From: Anaerolineales bacterium UBA3940
Lineage (GTDB): Bacteria > Chloroflexota > Anaerolineae > Aggregatilineales > UBA3940
Assembly: GCA_002385675.1 (NCBI GenBank)
Contig: DGDY01000035.1
Span: 1,990 to 11,715 of the forward strand
DNA: 9,726 nt
Reading direction: 5' to 3'
The notes beneath the pieces were generated by a model that had not been told where the DNA came from, did not search any database, and saw only the letters and a list, made by a program, of their open reading frames with translations. The first letter of the stretch is position 1, and the number at the start of each line of letters is the position of its first letter. This document shows, piece after piece, positions 6,662 through 9,726 of this stretch. The translations under genes were made by a program, and so were the position numbers.

Positions 6662-7183
6662 ATGACCGACGATGAGGCGCGCGTACGCCGGGCGATTGAC
6701 GGACTGCATTACGACTTCAGCCGGTTTACCATCCCGCATTTCATCGCTCACCTGGAAGCCCTCCGGCAGCGGGAGATCATCCTCAACGGCGTCGCTTTCG
6801 ACGGCCGGCTGCACGGTCTCTGGGTACGGGCCGAAACCGCCGATTACGTGTTTTTCGACAGTCGCACCCATCCCGTCCACCGGGTTCACCACATTCTGCA
6901 CGAGTTGGGCCACATGGTGTTGGGTCACCGCCTGTATGACCTGACCGCGTTTCTATCCCCGGAGCTTGTCGCCCGACTGCGGGCGACGCTTTCCCCCGAA
7001 CTTCACGGCCACTGCCGCCGGTGGGACCCGCACGACAGCCCCGAAGAACGGGAAGCCGAGTTATTTGTGCGCCTGCTGCAGCAAAAGATTCTGCTAGCCG
7101 GACGATTAACCGCGCTTACCCACCCGGATACCAGCATCGACGCGTTGAGTCGGTTCACCCGGAGTCTGGGGTACGATGGGTGA
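6662..7183 (+). CDS. ImmA/IrrE-like zinc metallopeptidase
   Basis: The product is 173 aa from ATG 6662, with GGGGAG 7 nt upstream. The frame stays open 60 codons further upstream into the XRE gene, but that stretch has no domain character and lacks a better start. The zinc motif H-E-L-G-H is at residues 80-84 (in HHILHELGHMVLGH), preceded by a DYVFFDSRTH strand. The probable third ligand lies in EEREAELFVRLL (about 128-139), the equivalent of the E-A-D-x-F-A helix in the family. All visible catalytic residues are intact. ImmA/IrrE proteins cleave a cognate XRE repressor (as in ICEBs1 or the Deinococcus IrrE/DdrO system), so the neighbouring XRE protein is the expected substrate. The next gene starts inside its stop region (8-bp overlap), suggesting coupled synthesis with a membrane protein. 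Confidence 0.85.
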   Translation: MTDDEARVRRAIDGLHYDFSRFTIPHFIAHLEALRQREIILNGVAFDGRLHGLWVRAETADYVFFDSRTHPVHRVHHILHELGHMVLGHRLYDLTAFLSPELVARLRATLSPELHGHCRRWDPHDSPEEREAELFVRLLQQKILLAGRLTALTHPDTSIDALSRFTRSLGYDG

Positions 7184-8165
7184 GGTTGTCCTGTGCAGCA
7201 TGGTGTGGGGATTTGTCCTGTACGGGCTGTGGCGGGGCTATCACCGGGCGCGGCATATAGACCGGTATGTCCTCATCACCTGGACGATCTTCATCGCCCT
7301 GGGGGTGGTGTTCACGCTGCGGATCAGGGCGGTCCAGCCGCTCATTGACGCCTGCTTCCACGGTTACCCGGTCACCTTTCTGGTGAGCCTGCTGGCGGTG
7401 CTGGCGGCCACGGCAGCCTATTCGCTGAGCCTGCTGTGGCTGGTGCAGCGTTCGCCGGGTCTGTATCGCCCGCGGTGGTTCCACCTCCGGCTGTACCAGG
7501 CGGCACCGGGGATCGCCGGTATGCTGCTGGGGGTGATGGCGGCGCACATGGCCGGAGGGGTGTCGGCGTTGCGGGCGGAGTACCTCATGAAATGGGTGGT
7601 CGAAGGGTACGGGCTGCTGCAATCGGCGCTGGTGTTCGTGCCGGTCAATGCGGCCATGGTCCGGCAGGAACGGGTTTTCCCGATGCGGGTCAAGCATCTC
7701 GCGACACTGGTGCTCACGGCCACCTTTGCCCTCAGCGCCGCGTTTTCGGTCGTGTTTATCCCGCCGATCATCGTCACCGGCCAATCCAATCAAGGGCCCT
7801 ATGTCATTCCGCGCGGCCTGATCGCCGCTTTCTGTTTGATGATCATCCTCGCCCCGCACCGCTGGCTGACTCTCCTGCTGCTGCCGCGGCGGCTGCGCTG
7901 TTATGGTCGGCTGGCGGCAGTGGAACACCGCCTGGGAAAGCTGGTAGATATTCGCCGGGAGCGGCTGTCCTTGCGGCAGGTGTTCAATCCTGAGCAGATC
8001 GAGATGGCGATCTACGTCACGACGATTAACATCCTGGATCACTACCGGCGCGTGGACCTGGGCGATCCGCGCGGCTGTGAGCTGGTCGCACAGATCCAAG
8101 CGCTGTGGCCGGAATGTGCGGATTATGACGACCTTGTGGAGGGGTTATGCCACATCAAGTTGTAA
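7176..8165 (+). CDS. Seven-helix membrane protein, MAB_1171c/DUF6545-like
   Basis: The product is 329 aa from ATG 7176, overlapping the peptidase stop by 8 bp. Seven hydrophobic segments are visible at about 3-20, 31-48, 65-90, 109-128, 145-163, 176-200 and 213-237, followed by a cytoplasmic C-terminal part (238-329) with RRLRCYGRLAAVEHRLGKLVDIRRERLS-type basic helices. This topology, and the R-x-x-x-(L/I)-x-(E/D)-I-R pattern at the start of the soluble part, resemble the MAB_1171c family (DUF6545 region) of Actinobacteria, which I recall being encoded beside XRE and ImmA-type genes. The family is annotated only as putative transporter, so no activity can be stated. From context it may sense an envelope signal and pass it to the peptidase. 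Confidence in a seven-helix membrane protein is high; confidence in the family name is moderate. Confidence 0.6.
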   Translation: MGEVVLCSMVWGFVLYGLWRGYHRARHIDRYVLITWTIFIALGVVFTLRIRAVQPLIDACFHGYPVTFLVSLLAVLAATAAYSLSLLWLVQRSPGLYRPRWFHLRLYQAAPGIAGMLLGVMAAHMAGGVSALRAEYLMKWVVEGYGLLQSALVFVPVNAAMVRQERVFPMRVKHLATLVLTATFALSAAFSVVFIPPIIVTGQSNQGPYVIPRGLIAAFCLMIILAPHRWLTLLLLPRRLRCYGRLAAVEHRLGKLVDIRRERLSLRQVFNPEQIEMAIYVTTINILDHYRRVDLGDPRGCELVAQIQALWPECADYDDLVEGLCHIKL

Positions 8166-8773
8166 CCGATCCGGTCCCGCACAACGGTAATCGCCTGGGA
8201 TACTGGCTGGGCATAATCTTTCACCCGTTTTCCGTCTTTATTCCGGCGCTGGTTGTGGTGCTCAAAGGCACCGAACCACTCGTAGCAGTAGGGTGGGTGG
8301 TGTTCATGGCGGGGATCATCCTGGTGCCTGCCCTGACGCTGATCCATCTCGCGCGGCGCAAAGGCCGCTATACCTACCAGCGTGGAATGCGGCACCCGCT
8401 CTACCTCGTGTTCTGGGCCGGCATGGTCTTGTGTGTTGGGTTGGCCGAATGGCTGGATGCCCCAGAGCGCCTGATTTTTTCCCTGCTGGCGTTGGTGGTC
8501 TGGGTGCCGCTGCAAGCGGCTATCAACGCCCGGCTGACGAAAATCTCTGCACACACGGCGGTTGTGACCGGAATTTTCACCGCCCTGTTCCTGATGGGCG
8601 ACCTGGACTCGCCGCTGCTGGTGATTGGCGCAGTGGGCATTGTAGGCGCTGTGGCGTGGGCGCGCGTCGTGACCGGCCATCACACGCTCTGGCAGGTGAG
8701 TCTGGGGATGATCGTCAGCTTCATATCGGTCGTTACTGCATTTGGACTCATACTGTTGTCTCAGAGGTGTTGA
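8147..8773 (+). CDS. PAP2-like integral membrane protein (possible lipid phosphatase)
   Basis: The product is 208 aa from ATG 8147, with GGAGG 4 nt upstream; it overlaps the preceding gene by 19 bp. Hydrophobic segments at about 20-40, 45-68, 84-103, 106-123, 135-150, 155-172 and 185-204 indicate about six helices. Signature remnants of the PAP2/haloperoxidase fold are K-I-S-A-H (132-136; H136 in place of the PSGH motif) and W-A-R-V-V-T-G-H-H-T-L-W-Q (171-183), which corresponds to SR-x5-H-x3-D with R173 and H179 kept but Gln at the Asp position. The first motif (K-x6-RP) is not clear; R79/R82 near RGMRHP may stand in. The two histidines would allow catalysis, but the Asp-to-Gln change makes activity uncertain. 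As the last gene of the cassette it may act on undecaprenyl- or phosphatidyl-phosphates, linking the regulator pair to lipid metabolism (inference). Confidence 0.6.
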   Translation: MPHQVVTDPVPHNGNRLGYWLGIIFHPFSVFIPALVVVLKGTEPLVAVGWVVFMAGIILVPALTLIHLARRKGRYTYQRGMRHPLYLVFWAGMVLCVGLAEWLDAPERLIFSLLALVVWVPLQAAINARLTKISAHTAVVTGIFTALFLMGDLDSPLLVIGAVGIVGAVAWARVVTGHHTLWQVSLGMIVSFISVVTAFGLILLSQRC

Positions 8774-8788
8774 CGCCGCCCGTTCCCT

Positions 8789-8854
8789 CGCAAGTTCCGA
8801 AATTGACCATCCCAACTTCCGAAATTGACCATCGCAAGTTCCGAAATTGACCAT
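8789..8854. repeat. Three tandem 22-bp direct repeats
   Basis: Units at 8789-8810, 8811-8832 and 8833-8854 share the 20-nt core CAAGTTCCGAAATTGACCAT; the middle unit differs only by G-to-C in the core and G-to-C in the 2-nt joint. The array starts 15 bp after the PAP2-like gene and ends 62 bp before the leader ORF. There are no unique spacers, so it is not a CRISPR. Candidate readings are replication iterons next to a primase-like gene, a repeated binding site controlling that gene, or a terminal repeat relic of an IS21-family element, whose ends carry multiple short repeats with a GGTCAATTT flavour. No transposase gene is visible. Confidence 0.85.
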
Positions 8855-8916
8855 GATCTGACGCCCGGCTCCTGGTACGCTTGATCCATCCGCCGATCCG
8901 GTGAAAGGAGTCCGTT

Positions 8917-8991
8917 ATGACACCCCCACCATCATCCGGTCTGTGTTGGGCAAGCTGTGGAGCCGGACGTCATGTCTTCCCTCAACGCTGA
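8917..8991 (+). CDS. Possible 24-codon leader ORF upstream of the DUF3987-like gene
   Basis: ATG 8917 has an excellent ribosome-binding site (GAAAGGAG, 6 nt upstream) and is followed by 24 codons to TGA at 8989-8991. The stop lies 20 bp inside the following gene, in a different frame. The peptide has three Cys and two Trp early on but no recognised motif. It could be a leader whose translation is coupled to the next gene, or the displaced original start of that gene after a frameshift. Confidence 0.35.
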   Translation: MTPPPSSGLCWASCGAGRHVFPQR

Positions 8992-9726
8992 AGTCACTCT
9001 TTCCCCACACGACACGTATGTGTTGGCGCGCGCCCTGGTCGGGCTGGAGTGGCACGACCTGCCGTGCAGCCCGCTGACCCGCCTGATCCTGTCCCATGTC
9101 GATCTGTCCAGCCCGGATGACCTGGCCGCCCTGCGCCGGTTTCTTGGCCCGGAAGGCTTGCGCGCCGTTCTCCGTGTGGACCCTGAGATCCCCCTGCCGG
9201 AGGACTACCGCGCGCGGTCGGGGGATGTCCACCTGGTGCCCGACCTGCCGGAGGCGGCCCGCCTGACGCCGGAGCAGCAGGAACAGGCTGCCGGAGTGGG
9301 GCGGTGGCTGGATGATTACCTGGCCTGGGCGAGCACCGCCGCGAACGAAACGCCGCTGCGTTTTCTTGAAGGTGCAGGGCTATGGCTGGCCGCACTGGCG
9401 ATTGGCCGCCGGTTGTATGTGCACACCCCCTGGCGGCAGCGGGTGTTTCCCAATCTCTACATCATGTCGGTGGCGGTCTCGACCTACTACCGCAAGTCCG
9501 CCGGGCTAAACCTGGCGCACGACATGGCGCGCGCGGCCATGCCGCACCTGATCCTGCCCCAGCCGGGATCGCCGGAAGCGTTCATGAGCATGTTGGGGGG
9601 TGTGCTGCCGCCCAACTTCGATGAGATTTCCCTCCGCGACCGCGAGCGGCTGGTCAAGGGCAACCGTTACGCGGCGCAGCGCGGCATTTTGCGGGATGAA
9701 CTGTCGGCGCTGTTCAAGTCGTTTGG
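8972..9726 (+). CDS. DUF3987-like P-loop protein, primase/helicase type (3' end missing)
   Basis: There are 251 complete codons from ATG 8972 and the frame is still open at the right edge. GGAG ends 9 nt before the ATG; a stop in the same frame at 8918-8920 limits any upstream start to GTG 8957. Residues 1-105 are an acidic, Leu/Pro-rich N-terminal part of unknown role. Residues about 125-251 fit the start of a DUF3987-type ATPase: RVFPNLYIMSVAVSTYYRKSAG carries a degenerate Walker A (S-T-Y-Y-R-K-S, K175), then HLILPQPGSPEAFMSML, then ILRDELSALFKSF, where D242-E243 look like the Walker B. These proteins are common in phages, plasmids and ICEs, often attached to primase domains, and are taken to act in element replication. 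The tandem repeats just upstream would fit an origin or control site. The helicase role is inferred from family context. Confidence 0.6.
   Translation, partial: MSSLNAEVTLSPHDTYVLARALVGLEWHDLPCSPLTRLILSHVDLSSPDDLAALRRFLGPEGLRAVLRVDPEIPLPEDYRARSGDVHLVPDLPEAARLTPEQQEQAAGVGRWLDDYLAWASTAANETPLRFLEGAGLWLAALAIGRRLYVHTPWRQRVFPNLYIMSVAVSTYYRKSAGLNLAHDMARAAMPHLILPQPGSPEAFMSMLGGVLPPNFDEISLRDRERLVKGNRYAAQRGILRDELSALFKSF

Noticed and set aside
7155..8099. 314-codon minus-strand ORF rich in His, Gln and Arg
   Set aside because: It lies opposite the seven-helix membrane gene. Its composition is what antisense reading of Leu/Val/Ala codons in high-GC DNA gives, it has no domain pattern, and the plus-strand gene fits the overlapping cassette.
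8123..8854. 243-codon minus-strand ORF starting in the tandem repeats
   Set aside because: Its N-terminus is merely the repeat translated and the rest is a Gln/His-rich antisense shadow of the PAP2-like gene.
8789..8854. CRISPR array
   Set aside because: The units are directly abutting with only a 2-nt joint; there are no unique spacers and no cas genes.
8847..8881. Promoter using TTGACC of the third repeat as -35
   Set aside because: No -10-like hexamer occurs at 16-18 nt; the nearest (TACGCT) is 23 nt away.

Overview
The window looks like part of a conjugative or integrated accessory element from a high-GC bacterium, most likely a Chloroflexota (Anaerolineae-type) lineage. That placement is inference. 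It rests on the high GC content, on two secreted lipoproteins with long Thr/Pro linkers, on a beta-sandwich module style common in Chloroflexota surface proteins, and on a cassette whose gene types I otherwise associate with Actinobacteria and Chloroflexota. No rRNA, tRNA or other clear taxonomic marker is present.

Left part, minus strand (1-4292): a tightly packed three-gene transcription unit. In transcription order it holds a Thr/Pro-rich lipoprotein with a carbohydrate-binding-like module and an SdrD-B-like domain (4292-3180), a second probable lipoprotein with a DUF4352-like C-terminal domain (3183-2074), and a large polytopic VirB6/TrbL-like type IV secretion channel protein (2070 to beyond the left edge, absent as an ORF-track entry because it is incomplete). 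The first two genes overlap by 4 bp (ATGA) and the third starts 3 bp after the second stops, so the lipoproteins are probably parts or accessories of the transfer apparatus.

Middle, minus strand (4447-5826): two paralogous NarL/FixJ-type response regulators in tandem, both with intact receiver residues and a divergent LuxR-type HTH, and no histidine kinase nearby. The short non-coding gaps around them carry related dyads: a 15-bp palindrome just upstream of the second regulator, a similar one upstream of the lipoprotein operon, and a shared 11-bp box in both gaps. This suggests that the regulators control themselves and the transfer operon.

Right-middle, plus strand (6079-8773): after an AT-rich divergent promoter region comes a compact four-gene cassette: an XRE-family HTH regulator, an ImmA/IrrE-like HELGH metallopeptidase, a seven-helix membrane protein resembling the MAB_1171c/DUF6545 family, and a PAP2-like membrane protein. 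The last three genes overlap (8 bp and 19 bp). A 13-bp dyad upstream of the XRE gene recurs (10/13 identical) on the -35 region of a good sigma70-like promoter in front of the peptidase gene, so the XRE protein probably controls both. XRE/ImmA pairs control induction in some ICEs; pairing one with two membrane proteins suggests a membrane- or lipid-linked signalling or defence module.

Right end (8774-9726): three tandem 22-bp repeats (8789-8854), then a 24-codon leader ORF with a strong ribosome-binding site that overlaps the start of a DUF3987-like P-loop (primase/helicase-type) gene running off the right edge. The repeats may be iterons or a relic of an IS21-type insertion-sequence end.
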